Source of the DNA: Sulfopaludibacter sp035606355
GTDB taxonomy: Bacteria > Acidobacteriota > Terriglobia > Bryobacterales > Bryobacteraceae
Length of the DNA: 64,000 nt
Reading direction: 5' to 3'
Assembly (NCBI GenBank): GCA_035606355.1
Contig: DATNFO010000074.1
Coordinates: 49,477 to 113,476 of the forward strand
Shown here piece after piece: positions 24,543 to 32,640 of the stretch. The notes under the pieces were generated by a model. The model worked only from the letters and a program-made list of their open reading frames with translations, had not been told where the DNA came from and did no database searches. Within the stretch, counting starts at the first letter, position 1, and the number at the start of each line of letters is the position of its first letter. A program made the translations under genes and the position numbers.

Positions 24543-27500
24543 CTACTGTCCGTCGATCTCTATGGCGTTGATCATCGGCCAGTCGGCAGCGCCTGCGGCG
24601 AATTGAACGGAAATCTGCCCGTTCGTTACAGTCACGGGGAAGGTCCGGTCGAGCGCCATGAATTCGCCGCCGGACGCCGCGAAAATATCGAAGTTCGTCA
24701 GCACCTGGGAGCCATTGATGGAGACATTAAAGGCGCGCTGGCCTGCCGCGGTCCGGGAGACTTCCGCGAATTTCAGCACGACATTGTAAGTCCCGTTCGG
24801 AACAGCGAACGTGTAGCCGAAGTTCGCGCCATACCGGCAAGTACGATAGAGGTCCGGATTCGTGGTGTTGCCGATCGCGTTGGCTACTGCCCAAATGGCG
24901 CCGGAACTGAAGTTCTGGTCCGTACTCCAGGAGTTGCCGGTGGAATCGGTGAGCGCGGCGCCGCCCGAATTGATGCGGATGGGGGAGAACGCCGGCGGAG
25001 CCGTCGAACTGGAACCCTGTTCGATATCGATGCCGCTGACCACGGGCGAATCGACTGCCCCCGAGGTGAACTGAATCGAAATCTGTCCGCCGGTTACGCT
25101 GACGGGGAATGACTTATCGACCGCTAAGTAGATGCCGCCGGCCTGTGCGAAGATGTCGAAGTTACTCAGCACTGGGGTTCCGTTGATCGCGACGTTGAAC
25201 TGGCGGTCCCAGGCCGCGGCATAGCTGACTTCCGCGAACTTCAGAATCACATTGTATGTGCCGTTGGGAACCGCGAACTGATACGTGAATGTTCCGTACC
25301 GGCAGGTCTGGTAGAGCGCCGGGGAAGGCGTATTTCCAATGGGGTTGGCAACGGCCCACGTTGCGCCGGCGGCATATCCTGTGTCGGCGCTCCAAACGGT
25401 TCCGGCGGTGTCCGTATACGCGCCGCCGCCGGCGTTGACACGGATCGGCGTAAAGCCGGTGGAGACGGGCGGGTTGAGAGTGATGGCTGCCGTGGCCGAC
25501 TTGCTGGAATCGGCGGCACTGGTGGCTGTCAGCACCACGGTTTGTTGCGTGGAAATGGCCGCAGGCGCTGTATAGAAGCCCGCGGCGGAAATGCTGCCGA
25601 GTTGCGGGTTGAGTGAGTAAGTCACCGACGGATTGGAGGAGCCACTTACAACAGCCGTGAACTGTTGCGTGCCTCCCGCGGATAGCGTAGTTGATGAGGG
25701 TGTAAGTGTCACCGATACGGGGCTCGCGCCTTGCGTGATCTCGATGGCGCTCACCAGTGGGTAGTTTGCCGGACCAGTGATGAATTGAACGGAGATCTGG
25801 CCGCCGGTAACGGTTACTGGAAAGGCTTTGTCGATGGCGGCCAATAAGCCGGACTGGGCGAAAATATCGAAGTCCGAAAGGACGGTCGCGCCGTTAATGG
25901 CCGTATTGAACACGCGCTGACCCGGGCCGTTCAGTGAGATCTCGGCGAACTTCAACTTCACAGTGTAAGTGCCGTTCGGCACGGCGAACTGATACGTGAA
26001 CGCGCCGTACCGGCAGGTTTGATACAGCGCCTGAGTGGTGGTGTTCGAGATGCCCTGTACAGTCGACCACGTCGCCCCTCCGGTATAACTCGCATCCGCC
26101 GACCATACGTTGCCGCTCGCGTCCGTATAAGCCGGACCGCCGGCGTTGATCCGGATTGGAGCGAATACGGCGGACCCCATCGTCAGGGTAGTGGTTGCGG
26201 TGACGTTCGCGCTGACCGTGACGGAAGCGGTTGTGGTGGGCAAGCCAGTGGCGGTCGCTGTCACGGTGTAACTGCCCGCGGGCAGCCCGATCGTCTGGAA
26301 GTGGCCGGAGGAATCCGTGGTCGCGCTCGCCGATGCGGTGGCGCCGGCAATAGTGACAGTGGCGGCCGCAACCGCTTGCGAGCCGCCGTCCACCACGGCG
26401 CCGTAGATTGTCCCCAGGCGCGCGATAGTGAGGTTCACAGTTGTGGCGCCGGCCGCGGGGACGGTTACTGAACCGCTGGCGGCGGAGCTTGCGCCCACGG
26501 CAGAGGCGGTCAATTGATACGTGCCGGCGGGGACTGCGAGCGAGTAGTTTCCGGTTGTGTCAGTCATCGCCGTGGCCGTCGCTGTGCCGCCGCTCATCGC
26601 TTCTACAACGGCATCGGCGACCCCGGCGCCGTTCGCAATTACTTGTCCCGTGAACGTGCCGAGCGTGCTACTCATCGAAAGCAGAATCGGCGTATCGGCT
26701 CCGGGCAGCACAGCCACGCGCTGCGATGTAGTGGGCTGACCGGCTGCAGCCCCGGTGACCGTGTAATCGGCGACGTTCAGATTGGCGAAGCGGAAGAGGC
26801 CATCGGATGCCGTTACGAAGCTCTGGCCGGCGACGGTGACGGTGGCGCCGGTGACGGGAAGCCGGCTGGCGTTCACTACCTGACCCGTGATGCCTCCGAC
26901 GCTCGCCGCGCGCAGCGTTCCTGCTACGGCGGCCGCGGCGTCGACAATTCCGTAGCCGAACGTCTGGTTCCAGCCGCCTCCGCTCACTGCGGATGAGGCG
27001 CTCTGCTGCAGCCGCTGCGCAATGATCGCGGGGGTAGCGCCCGGTGTCGTGAGCGCAATCAGCGCGGCAACGGCACTGACGTGCGGCGTGGCCATGCTGG
27101 TCCCGCTCAACGTGGCGTAGTTCTGAATGCCGAGATAGACACCCGAGTAACTGGGGGCCGTTGAAAGAATACTGACGCCGGGAGCGGCGATATCGACATT
27201 GTTGCCGTAATTCGAGAAGCTGGCGAAGTTACCCGTGGAATCCGTGGCGGATACTCCGATTGCGTAATTGGCTCCGGCGGGAAAAGTAAGTGCGTCCGTG
27301 CTGCTGTTGCCCGCTGCGGCGATCACGAGTGTGTTGCGCGCCCACGCATAATAGACCGCGTCCTGCAAAGCTTGCGAGTAACCCGCTCCGCCGAGGCTCA
27401 TCGAAACGATCGGAATGCCGGCGTCGGCTGCCGCCATGATGGCTTGTGCGATCGTGGAGTCGCTGCCGCTGCCCGTGTTATCGAGCACTTTGTAACTCAC

Positions 27501-28190
27501 GACGGATACGGGCCACGCTACTCCGGCGACGCCCGCTCCATTCTGGGTGGCGGCGGCGATGGTACCGGCGACGTGGGTGCCGTGGCCGTTGTCATCCATC
27601 ACGGTGCAAAGCGTGGAGGAAATGATGCTGGCCGTAAAAGCGCGGCTCAGAGAGGTGACGATCTGGCCGCCATTCGCGGAACTAGCCGAGGACCCGCCGG
27701 AGTTGATGAAGTCGGGATGGCCGCAATCGACGCCGGTATCGAGCACGGCGACTTTGATGCGCTGTCCGGTCGCTGTAGCGGCGGTCAGGTACTGTGAGGA
27801 GACGGTGTTCCAGGCCTCCAGAGCATGGATCGCCGTAAGCGCCCATTGGGAGGAGTAACTCGGGTCATTGGGAGTTGTTACGCTCGTGTGGCGAATTAGA
27901 TTCGGTTCCACGTAGACGACATCGGGCCGGGAGGCGAGAACGGCCGCAAGCGCATTCTGCGCGCCGGCGGGGAGTTGCAGTAGGAAAAGATTGCTCGGTT
28001 GATGAATAGCGCTCGCCGAGGCGCCGGGAGCCGATGAGGAGAGCAGGGAGGAGATGGACGCGCCGGCCTTCAGTTTGACGATCAACTGATCGGGCTTGCT
28101 TTGCGGGCCATTAGCCGGAGGAGCTGCGGACAGGCCGGCGGCAAATATAAAAGCTGCCAGCGAGGCACAAAAAACCTTCAAGAGACGCAT
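24543..28190 (-). CDS. Secreted subtilisin-like protease with three malectin-like domains
   Basis: A 1215-residue exported S8 protease. A signal peptide (residues 1-22) precedes an inhibitor-like propeptide (about 34-100). The catalytic domain has Asp151 (VAVLDTGVD), His203 (NGHGTHVAGT), oxyanion Asn295 (AAAGNSS) and Ser365 (LSGTSMATPH), so it should be active. Residues ~430-670 hold about three carboxypeptidase-regulatory/Cna-B-like beta modules (GQVVNASRLPVTGATVTV and similar). Three malectin-like carbohydrate-binding domains follow, each with I-R-(I/V)-N-(A/S)-GG and YQTCRYG or YRTCRYG, with an Ig-like domain between the first two. It could act on glycoproteins or stay on polysaccharide; that role is inferred. 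Confidence 0.93.
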   Translation of the reverse strand: MRLLKVFCASLAAFIFAAGLSAAPPANGPQSKPDQLIVKLKAGASISSLLSSSAPGASASAIHQPSNLFLLQLPAGAQNALAAVLASRPDVVYVEPNLIRHTSVTTPNDPSYSSQWALTAIHALEAWNTVSSQYLTAATATGQRIKVAVLDTGVDCGHPDFINSGGSSASSANGGQIVTSLSRAFTASIISSTLCTVMDDNGHGTHVAGTIAAATQNGAGVAGVAWPVSVVSYKVLDNTGSGSDSTIAQAIMAAADAGIPIVSMSLGGAGYSQALQDAVYYAWARNTLVIAAAGNSSTDALTFPAGANYAIGVSATDSTGNFASFSNYGNNVDIAAPGVSILSTAPSYSGVYLGIQNYATLSGTSMATPHVSAVAALIALTTPGATPAIIAQRLQQSASSAVSGGGWNQTFGYGIVDAAAAVAGTLRAASVGGITGQVVNASRLPVTGATVTVAGQSFVTASDGLFRFANLNVADYTVTGAAAGQPTTSQRVAVLPGADTPILLSMSSTLGTFTGQVIANGAGVADAVVEAMSGGTATATAMTDTTGNYSLAVPAGTYQLTASAVGASSAASGSVTVPAAGATTVNLTIARLGTIYGAVVDGGSQAVAAATVTIAGATASASATTDSSGHFQTIGLPAGSYTVTATATGLPTTTASVTVSANVTATTTLTMGSAVFAPIRINAGGPAYTDASGNVWSADASYTGGATWSTVQGISNTTTQALYQTCRYGAFTYQFAVPNGTYTVKLKFAEISLNGPGQRVFNTAINGATVLSDFDIFAQSGLLAAIDKAFPVTVTGGQISVQFITGPANYPLVSAIEITQGASPVSVTLTPSSTTLSAGGTQQFTAVVSGSSNPSVTYSLNPQLGSISAAGFYTAPAAISTQQTVVLTATSAADSSKSATAAITLNPPVSTGFTPIRVNAGGGAYTDTAGTVWSADTGYAAGATWAVANPIGNTPSPALYQTCRYGTFTYQFAVPNGTYNVILKFAEVSYAAAWDRQFNVAINGTPVLSNFDIFAQAGGIYLAVDKSFPVSVTGGQISIQFTSGAVDSPVVSGIDIEQGSSSTAPPAFSPIRINSGGAALTDSTGNSWSTDQNFSSGAIWAVANAIGNTTNPDLYRTCRYGANFGYTFAVPNGTYNVVLKFAEVSRTAAGQRAFNVSINGSQVLTNFDIFAASGGEFMALDRTFPVTVTNGQISVQFAAGAADWPMINAIEIDGQ
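24546..26165 (-). repeat. Three in-gene repeats coding malectin-like domains
   Basis: Segments at about 25733-26165, 25017-25454 and 24546-24988, each ~435 bases, code for related domains with the shared blocks GGxxYTD or GGAALTD, NGTYxVxLKFAE and NGxxVLxxFDIFA. They suggest duplication within the gene; the first two are separated by an Ig-like module at about 25455-25732. Confidence 0.85.
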
Positions 28191-28314
28191 ATTGCGACAC
28201 TTTCCGATTGAGGGGATTGGGCGGTGTGAGTTCGTGCTCGAAGGGAGGGAACGTGAAGGAGCTTACCGCCGGATACGGTAGGATAACCTATCGAGGCCTC
28301 TATTGCAATGCTGT

Positions 28315-28320
28315 TATCAT
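28315..28320 (+). promoter_or_regulatory. Candidate extended -10 box before the 193-residue protein gene
   Basis: TGT-TATCAT (28312-28320) is an extended -10. Initiation would be expected 1-2 bases before ATG 28329, again a leaderless arrangement. No convincing -35 is seen. Confidence 0.35.
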
Positions 28321-28328
28321 AGGCGGCT

Positions 28329-28910
28329 ATGCAGATCAATCCAGACGAGTTAGCGCGGCACTATGAGTCCCTTTCGGACGAAGCGCTGGGCGAAATTAAC
28401 CCGGAGGAACTGACGGAGGTGGCGAGGCAGTGCTACCTCGCCGAGGTGGACCGCCGCAACCCGGAAGCGGATTCGATAGAGGACGCCGATGGCGAGGAAT
28501 CTTCGATCGACTTTGGCGAGGATTGGCAAGAGAACGCGGCGGTAGCCTGTTCCTTCACGGCGGTACCTGGGTCGAACGCGGCGACAGATGCCGGACGGGC
28601 GCGCCACGCACTGCTTGACGCCAGTGTGCCGTGCGTTCTGAGCGTAGTCGACGCCGGTGAAGGCGAGGGCGAGCCCCGTTATGACGAGTATCGGGTGATG
28701 GTGCCCGAACCGCTGCACCTAAAGGCGATGAGCGTCCTCGATCTGGAAATCTTCAATCCCGAACTCGAGGCGGATTGGCGTGCGCACCTTGCGGGACTCT
28801 CCGATGATGAGTTGCGTGCGTTATCGCCGAACGCCATCACGGCAGGAATGCGCGACCGCGCCGAACGGCTGTCGCGCGCCTTTCGGGAAGAACTCGCCAG
28901 CCGAAGCTGA
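28329..28910 (+). CDS. Hypothetical acidic protein with duplicated N/C motif
   Basis: A 193-residue soluble acidic protein that I do not recognise with certainty. The N-terminal LARHYESLSDEALGEINPEE and the C-terminal HLAGLSDDELRALSPNAITA share an L-S-D-(D/E)-E/A-L pattern, as if the short helical unit occurs twice. Between them, ACSFTAVPGSNAATDAGRAR and VPCVLSVVDAG recall the DUF2007-like fold that follows such a motif in other proteins, but this is weak. It lies two bases upstream of the ArsB-like permease start, so they may be co-transcribed. Confidence 0.7.
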   Translation: MQINPDELARHYESLSDEALGEINPEELTEVARQCYLAEVDRRNPEADSIEDADGEESSIDFGEDWQENAAVACSFTAVPGSNAATDAGRARHALLDASVPCVLSVVDAGEGEGEPRYDEYRVMVPEPLHLKAMSVLDLEIFNPELEADWRAHLAGLSDDELRALSPNAITAGMRDRAERLSRAFREELASRS

Positions 28911-28912
28911 GC

Positions 28913-30169
28913 ATGCAGAATGCGCTGGTCTGGGCGGTAGCCGTTGCGGCGATCGTGGGGGTGTTGCTGCGGCCGCGGAACTGGCCCGAGGCGGTCTGGG
29001 CGTGTGGAGGAGCGGCGCTAATGGTGGCCGCCGGCCTGGTTTCGCCGGCCGCGGCCGGCTCGGCGATTGCAAAAGGCGCCGACGTTTACCTTTTCCTCAC
29101 CGGCATGATGCTGCTGGCCGAGCTGGCAGGTCGCGAGGGTGTCTTGGATTGGCTCGCGGGCCTGGCCATCGGCGCGTCTGGCGGCTCACGCGCCCGGCTC
29201 TTCACGCTGATTTACTGCGTCGGCATCGTCGTGACTGTGTTCCTTTCCAACGACGCGACGGCAGTGGTGCTGACGCCGGCAGTCTATGCGGCAGTGCGGC
29301 GGGCGCGCGGCGAAGCGTTGGGCTATCTGCTGATCTGCGCATTTATTGCGAACGCCGCAAGCTTCGTGCTGCCGATCTCGAATCCGGCGAACTTAGTCGT
29401 GTACGGCAAAACGATACCGCCCCTCGGAGCCTGGCTGCGGACATTTCTGCTGCCTTCGATAGTCTCGATCGCGGTTACGTACGGCGCGCTGCGGTGGGCA
29501 GTGCGCGAGCGGCTGCGCGGGAGCATTGAAGCGGCCGGCGGAGCGGGGACGCTGAACGCCATCGGGCGGCGCGCGGCCTGGGGTATCGTGGCTTCCGGCG
29601 TCGTGTTGATTGCAGCATCGGCTCTGGGTTTCCCTCTCGGAGTGCCGGCATGCGCGGCAGCCGCGGTTACGGTGCTCGCAACCACTCAACTGCGCGGCCG
29701 CGCGATCCGCGAAGTCGCCAGGGGAGTCTCGTGGAGCGTCCTGCCGCTGGTCGCGGGATTGTTTGTGCTCGTGGAGGCGCTCAATCAGGCGGGCGCAATG
29801 CAGCAGATTACGCATGCCCTCGCGGCTTGCGCGGCGATGCCTCAGTTGGGCGGAGCGCTCGCGGCATCTTTCGGCATCGCGGCGCTTTCCAACGTCATGA
29901 ACAATCTGCCATCAGGCCTGCTGGCGGGGAGCGCCGTCAGCGCGATGCGGCTGACCGGACCGGTGCGCGACGCGGTGCTGATCGGCGTGGATCTGGGGCC
30001 GAACTTGTCGGTGACGGGGTCGCTGGCAACGATTCTGTGGCTGATCGTGCTTCGCAAGGAGGGCGTACGCATCGGCGCGTGGGAGTTTCTGAAAATCGGG
30101 GCACTGGTCATGACACCTGCGTTGTTGCTGGCCGTCGCGGCGCTGGTAGTTTTTCGCGCGAGCACATAA
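28913..30169 (+). CDS. ArsB/NhaD-type anion permease
   Basis: A 418-residue integral membrane protein of the ion-transporter superfamily that includes ArsB. About eleven hydrophobic segments are visible. Typical blocks are FLTGMMLLAELAGREGVLDW, VVTVFLSNDATAVVLTPAVY (the conserved SNDATAV) and NAASFVLPISNPANLVVYG. Arsenite export is the best-known role of the nearest relatives, but no arsR or arsC is adjacent, so the substrate is open. Its 3' end overlaps the minus-strand methyltransferase frame by 328 bases. Confidence 0.87.
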   Translation: MQNALVWAVAVAAIVGVLLRPRNWPEAVWACGGAALMVAAGLVSPAAAGSAIAKGADVYLFLTGMMLLAELAGREGVLDWLAGLAIGASGGSRARLFTLIYCVGIVVTVFLSNDATAVVLTPAVYAAVRRARGEALGYLLICAFIANAASFVLPISNPANLVVYGKTIPPLGAWLRTFLLPSIVSIAVTYGALRWAVRERLRGSIEAAGGAGTLNAIGRRAAWGIVASGVVLIAASALGFPLGVPACAAAAVTVLATTQLRGRAIREVARGVSWSVLPLVAGLFVLVEALNQAGAMQQITHALAACAAMPQLGGALAASFGIAALSNVMNNLPSGLLAGSAVSAMRLTGPVRDAVLIGVDLGPNLSVTGSLATILWLIVLRKEGVRIGAWEFLKIGALVMTPALLLAVAALVVFRAST

Positions 30170-30918
30170 AAGGTGAGCGGGCGAATCCCGGATTCCAGCA
30201 CTTGCAGGCCCGCTTTCTGCACGTGGGTGACCCACCAGTTGGTGCCTCGCGCGCCGGAGTGGGCGAGCAGCGGCCCGAACGCGAAGTGGGCCCACGGCTC
30301 GCTCGCGACCACCATCAGCAGAAAGTCGCCTCCGGGTTTGAGGACTCGCGCGGCTTCGTGGATCGCTTGGTCGCTGCCTGCACGGTTGACGTGGTCCATG
30401 GCGTAGGCGCTGACTACGCCATCGAAGCTGGAATCATCGAACGGGAGCTTCAGCATATCGGCGGTTGCGATTGTTGCGCGTCCGTCCACTCCCGCGGCTT
30501 TGAGGTTATCCAGCAACTTTTGCTGCGGCGAAGTCGTTTTCCCGAAATGCTCCTCGAAGGACTCGCCGAACAAGTCGGACGCGACAACTGTCACATGCGG
30601 ACGTGCCTGTAACACCATGATGGTGGAGCGGCCGGTGCCCGCGCCTATATCGAGGACGCGGCCCGTGCCGGACGCGAGAAACTTTTGAGTCGGCAATTCC
30701 GCGCGGCCATTGATATCGATGACACACCGGGTGACCAGGAACGCGGCCCCGGCCCAAAGGCCGATGAGGCCGATCGGGACCATCGCCCATAGCGACCATT
30801 TGCGGTAATAGCCGAGCGCTAGTAATGCCAGCGCGGCGGCCAGGAAGGGAATGTGTCCGTAGCTGAGCCACCACGGGTAACCGTAATCGATGGATGCGAT
30901 CGGGTAGGGCATGCGCAT
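29842..30918 (-). CDS. Membrane-anchored class I SAM-dependent methyltransferase
   Basis: A minus-strand protein of 358 residues if ATG 30918 is used (30912 also possible). Two N-terminal hydrophobic helices (HIPFLAAALALLALGYY and MVPIGLIGLWAGAAFLV) anchor a Rossmann methyltransferase: RVLDIGAGTGRSTI (motif I), VASDLFG, MLKLPFDDSSFDGVVS and EAARVLKPGGDFLLMV. The recognisable domain ends near LTFYVLARK (about 30130); the remaining ~100 residues lie antisense to the ArsB-like gene, are rich in Ser, Ala and Thr, and look non-homologous. So the stop may have been lost. It is divergent from the response-regulator gene and shares its palindromic control region. Confidence 0.8.
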   Translation of the reverse strand: MRMPYPIASIDYGYPWWLSYGHIPFLAAALALLALGYYRKWSLWAMVPIGLIGLWAGAAFLVTRCVIDINGRAELPTQKFLASGTGRVLDIGAGTGRSTIMVLQARPHVTVVASDLFGESFEEHFGKTTSPQQKLLDNLKAAGVDGRATIATADMLKLPFDDSSFDGVVSAYAMDHVNRAGSDQAIHEAARVLKPGGDFLLMVVASEPWAHFAFGPLLAHSGARGTNWWVTHVQKAGLQVLESGIRPLTFYVLARKTTSAATASNNAGVMTSAPIFRNSHAPMRTPSLRSTISHRIVASDPVTDKFGPRSTPISTASRTGPVSRIALTALPASRPDGRLFMTLESAAMPKDAASAPPN

Positions 30919-30936
30919 ATTGTGCCTTAACCGCGC

Positions 30937-30973
30937 TGAACGGCTTCTGAACATGGTGTTCAGCTTCCGTTCA
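30937..30973. promoter_or_regulatory. Nested palindromic operator between methyltransferase and response regulator
   Basis: TGAACGG-N4-TGAACA-N3-TGTTCA-N4-CCGTTCA is a symmetric 37-bp site. Each half also holds direct repeats 11 bases apart (TGAAC/TGAAC; GTTCA/GTTCA), the spacing used by OmpR-family regulators. It lies 11 bases upstream of TATAAC (30985-30990), so it probably binds the adjacent regulator. Confidence 0.65.
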
Positions 30974-30984
30974 TCGGACTGCGC

Positions 30985-30990
30985 TATAAC
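30985..30990 (+). promoter_or_regulatory. Candidate -10 box of the two-component operon
   Basis: TATAAC with the palindromic operator occupying the -35 region, as for activator-dependent promoters. Initiation would be at about 30997, next to the TTG start at 30998. Confidence 0.45.
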
Positions 30991-30997
30991 GAAGGAA

Positions 30998-31660
30998 TTG
31001 CGGCTCCTGGTGGTGGAAGACGAAGCGTTATTGGCGCGCGAACTGGCGCGGTCGCTGACCGAAGCCGGATATGCCGTAGACTGCGCGCAGGATGGCGAGC
31101 GTGCCGACGAACTGGCGCATACGGAACAGTACGACGCCATGGTGCTGGACCTGGGCTTGCCAAAAATCGATGGGCTCACTTTGCTGAGGCGGTGGCGCGA
31201 TGCCGGAATCGCCGTACCGGTTTTGATTTTGACGGCGCGCGGAAGCTGGCATGAGAAGGTGGAGGGCATCGATAGCGGCGCGGACGACTATGTCGCTAAG
31301 CCGTTCCGCATGGAGGAAGTGCTGGCGCGCATCCGTGCGTTGATCCGGCGGGCGAGCGGTGTGGCGCGCGCCGAGCTGAACTGCGGCGGCCTCGCGCTGG
31401 ATCCGCGATCGGCGCGTGTGGCTGTGGACGGTGCTCCGGTGAAGTTGACGAGTCACGAATTTCGCGTGCTCTCCTATCTCATGCATCATCGCGGGCGGGT
31501 TGTGTCGCGGGCTGAATTGACAGATCACATTTACGCGCTGGACGCCGACCGCGATTCCAATACGGTGGAGGTATTTGTAGCGCGGTTGCGGCGGAAAGTG
31601 GGCGCGGCTTACATCGAAACGGTGCGCGGTCTGGGATACCGCCTGCGGGAGCCTTCATAA
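30998..31660 (+). CDS. OmpR/PhoP-type response regulator
   Basis: A 220-residue DNA-binding regulator. The receiver begins LRLLVVEDEALLARELARSL, with phospho-acceptor Asp in MVLDLGLPKIDG, Thr in LILTARG and Lys in YVAKPF. The winged-helix output domain has LTSHEFRVLSYLMHH and NTVEVFVARLRRKVG. I prefer TTG at 30998 since the receiver starts there and a -10 box lies just upstream; ATG at 30953 or 30911 would place the start within or before the palindromic operator. It overlaps the histidine kinase gene by one base (TAATG). Confidence 0.92.
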   Translation: MRLLVVEDEALLARELARSLTEAGYAVDCAQDGERADELAHTEQYDAMVLDLGLPKIDGLTLLRRWRDAGIAVPVLILTARGSWHEKVEGIDSGADDYVAKPFRMEEVLARIRALIRRASGVARAELNCGGLALDPRSARVAVDGAPVKLTSHEFRVLSYLMHHRGRVVSRAELTDHIYALDADRDSNTVEVFVARLRRKVGAAYIETVRGLGYRLREPS

Positions 31661-32640
31661 TGGCATCGCTACGCTCCAAGCTGATTGCGGCGTCGATCCT
31701 GTGGACAGCGGGCCTCCTCGCCTTGATGCACATGACGTCGATGTATCTCATCCGCGGCTTGCCAAAGATCCAGGGCGCGCATTTGTTTCTCGCCGTCTGC
31801 GGCGCTGTCGCCGCGATGGTGGGCGGCATGATTGCGTTGCGCGGCGTCTTGCATCCCTTCCGGCGCGTGGGGGAGCGCCTCACCGCGGTGCGGACGGCGC
31901 GATCGGCGCGCGTCGACGGCGCCTATCCCTCCGAGGTGCAGCCGCTGATCGACGAATTGAACGGGCTCTTGGACGATCGCGAAAAGACCGTGAAGCGGGC
32001 GCTCGCGACGGCCGGCGACCTAGCGCATGGATTGAAGACCCCGCTGGCCGTGCTGGCGCAGGAGGCGGATCGAGCCGCCGCGGCCGGCGATCGCGAGATG
32101 GCCGACCGCATAGGGCAGCAGGTGGATCGCATGCTGCGGCAGGTCAATTATCATCTTGCGCGCGCGCGAGCTGCATCCGGCGCGGGGGCGGAAATGTGCG
32201 GCATCGCGGTGAGCGCGGATGGCATCGCGCGGACGCTGTCCAAGATCTATGCCGATCGCGGGGTGCGGATTGAAGCGGAAGTGCCGCCGGACTTGAGCGT
32301 TCGCGTGCGGCGAGAGGACCTGGAAGAGATACTGGGCAACTTACTCGATAACGCCTGTAAGTGGAGTAAGTCGCGGATCGTCGTCTCGGCGACGCGCGAA
32401 GGCGCGATGGTTCTGGTCACCGTGGATGACGACGGGCCGGGTGTCGCTCCGGAGATGCGGGCCAAAGTACTGGAGCGCGGCGTTCGCATGGACGAAGCGG
32501 CTCCAGGTTCGGGCCTCGGCCTGGCGATTGTACGGGACCTCGTCGAATTGTACGGCGGCGCGCTTGGCATGGAGCAGTCTGCCATGGGTGGCCTCAGAGT
32601 GCGAGCTATACTGCCGGCTCAGGCGATAATGCCGACCTAG
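31660..32640 (+). CDS. Sensor histidine kinase
   Basis: A 326-residue kinase that is the partner of the preceding regulator. Two transmembrane helices (LIAASILWTAGLLALMHM and LFLAVCGAVAAMVGGMIAL) enclose a loop of only about 15 residues, so sensing is probably within the membrane. A HAMP-like linker follows. The phospho-site is in AGDLAHGLKTPLAVLAQEA, and the ATPase has N-box LGNLLDNACKWS, DDDGPG and GSGLGLAIVRDL. It ends with a four-base overlap with the convergent receptor gene. Confidence 0.92.
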   Translation: MASLRSKLIAASILWTAGLLALMHMTSMYLIRGLPKIQGAHLFLAVCGAVAAMVGGMIALRGVLHPFRRVGERLTAVRTARSARVDGAYPSEVQPLIDELNGLLDDREKTVKRALATAGDLAHGLKTPLAVLAQEADRAAAAGDREMADRIGQQVDRMLRQVNYHLARARAASGAGAEMCGIAVSADGIARTLSKIYADRGVRIEAEVPPDLSVRVRREDLEEILGNLLDNACKWSKSRIVVSATREGAMVLVTVDDDGPGVAPEMRAKVLERGVRMDEAAPGSGLGLAIVRDLVELYGGALGMEQSAMGGLRVRAILPAQAIMPT

